Shown: one piece after another, positions 63,573-64,000 of the stretch
Layout: each line of letters starts with the position of its first letter
Numbering within the stretch: position 1 is the first letter of the stretch
Assembly: GCF_023078275.1 (NCBI RefSeq)
Contig: NC_062975.1
Span: 248,001 to 312,000 of the forward strand
Source of the DNA: Leguminivora glycinivorella
Taxonomy: Eukaryota; Arthropoda; Insecta; Lepidoptera; Tortricidae
Length of the DNA: 64,000 nt
Reading direction: 5' to 3'
The notes under the pieces: model-generated
What the model was told of the DNA's origin: nothing
Databases searched by the model: none
The model's input: only the letters and a program-made list of their open reading frames with translations
Program-made: the position numbers and the translations under genes

Positions 63573-64000
63573 AAATCATAATAGTCGATATACGTTGAAT
63601 TATTAGTGGTAAACTTGTTTTTTTATTCAAACTCTCTTTATCCTGCCACGTTTTCCCTGCTACCCTGTCTATTCACTTTCTCCTGTATGTCTAAAATTTC
63701 AACTCGCTATAAGTTCTACGTTTTTACGACTATTTCGTTCCCTCCTGAAAATTCCGTATCATTGATGCACTCAAAAACATATTTAAATCCAAAAAGGTAC
63801 AAAAAACCATTTTCATTTTTTTTCATTCACTTTACCCTGACGGTGCCACTTTTTTGAGAACGAACCACGCAAAAGGAGGGTTATGATTTTGACCGGTAAG
63901 TTTAATATTTCAGTATTTTTACTTCAGTATTTTTAAGATGAGGCCTGTAATGTATGGGTTCATCAGTAATGGTGGCTATTTCTATAGAGGCAAACATGAA
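63573..64000. other. No gene; end of candidate inverted-end element
   Basis: 63606-63840 is pyrimidine-rich with 'tatcctgcc', 'gctaccctg' and 'tttaccctg' words belonging to the 60010-63866 element. The last ~130 bp are unremarkable. Confidence 0.4.

Larger units (their letters stand above)
60010..63866. mobile_element. Candidate 3.9-kb element with inverted ends
   Basis: Left 'ggtaattctcaaaatagtgg' (60010) and right 'ccactttttttgagaac'-type end (63846-63866; complement reads GGTTCGTTCTCAAAAAAGTGG) match at about 20 of 24 positions. Words 'taccctgcc', 'tatcctgcc' and 'caggataaag' recur just inside both ends and at 60190-60215, 60755-60810, 63640-63680 and 63830, in both orientations. Inside lie LINE relics and the foldback element. 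No transposase seen. The boundary evidence is moderate, and no target duplication is clear. Confidence 0.45.

Overview
This window looks like intergenic or intronic DNA from a moth or butterfly (Lepidoptera). That assignment is inference. It rests on AT-rich sequence full of short interspersed repeats I associate with lepidopteran genomes: a tRNA-derived SINE, elements carrying GTCT/GTCC-type microsatellites, the 'AACCGACTTCAAAA' family and the 'AGGGTTCCGTAGT' family. Eukaryotic LINEs with APE endonuclease and arthropod-type TTAGG motifs fit too. I found no convincing host protein-coding gene, rRNA, functional tRNA or CRISPR array. All protein-coding sequence I can support belongs to transposable elements.

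Layout. 1-4.3 kb: a LINE 3' end, a segment present twice with a foldback element in one copy, a SINE and small MITEs. 4.3-6 kb: GC-rich, low-repeat block that may be regulatory. 6-22 kb: AT-rich sequence with a LINE tail and many TA-flanked MITEs. 22.03-28.39 kb: a hAT-type element with an exact 8-bp target duplication. It carries a MITE broken by a minus-strand LINE fragment (13-bp duplication) and a nearly complete CR1/L2-like LINE with an intact 959-residue ORF2. 28.5-36.5 kb: a microsatellite-bearing element, three copies of a 'tactacgtcggtggcaaac' repeat, two SINEs, a tandem ~430-bp repeat and a LINE relic. 37.5-38.4 kb: a long near-perfect inverted repeat. 41-51 kb: dense nesting, with two more hAT-type elements with perfect 8-bp duplications, a P-like/THAP transposon remnant, a perfect 37-bp hairpin and an RTE-like fragment. 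53.3-59.4 kb: a full-length 6.1-kb LINE (ORF1, endonuclease, RT, RNase H) inside an older repeat, with an exact 11-bp duplication and three single-base frameshifts. 60-63.9 kb: a candidate element with inverted ends, holding an R1-like RT relic and a foldback-type element made of inverted ~15-nt repeat arrays around a 56-bp minisatellite with CCTAA motifs, bounded by a 9-bp duplication.

Functionally the window is a stratified transposon record. Autonomous LINEs (endonuclease plus RT, one with RNase H) are the only possible sources of activity; the rest are non-autonomous passengers or relics. Insertion order can be read from which element interrupts which, and target duplications confirm seven or more insertions. 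Family names not backed by a visible motif are inference.
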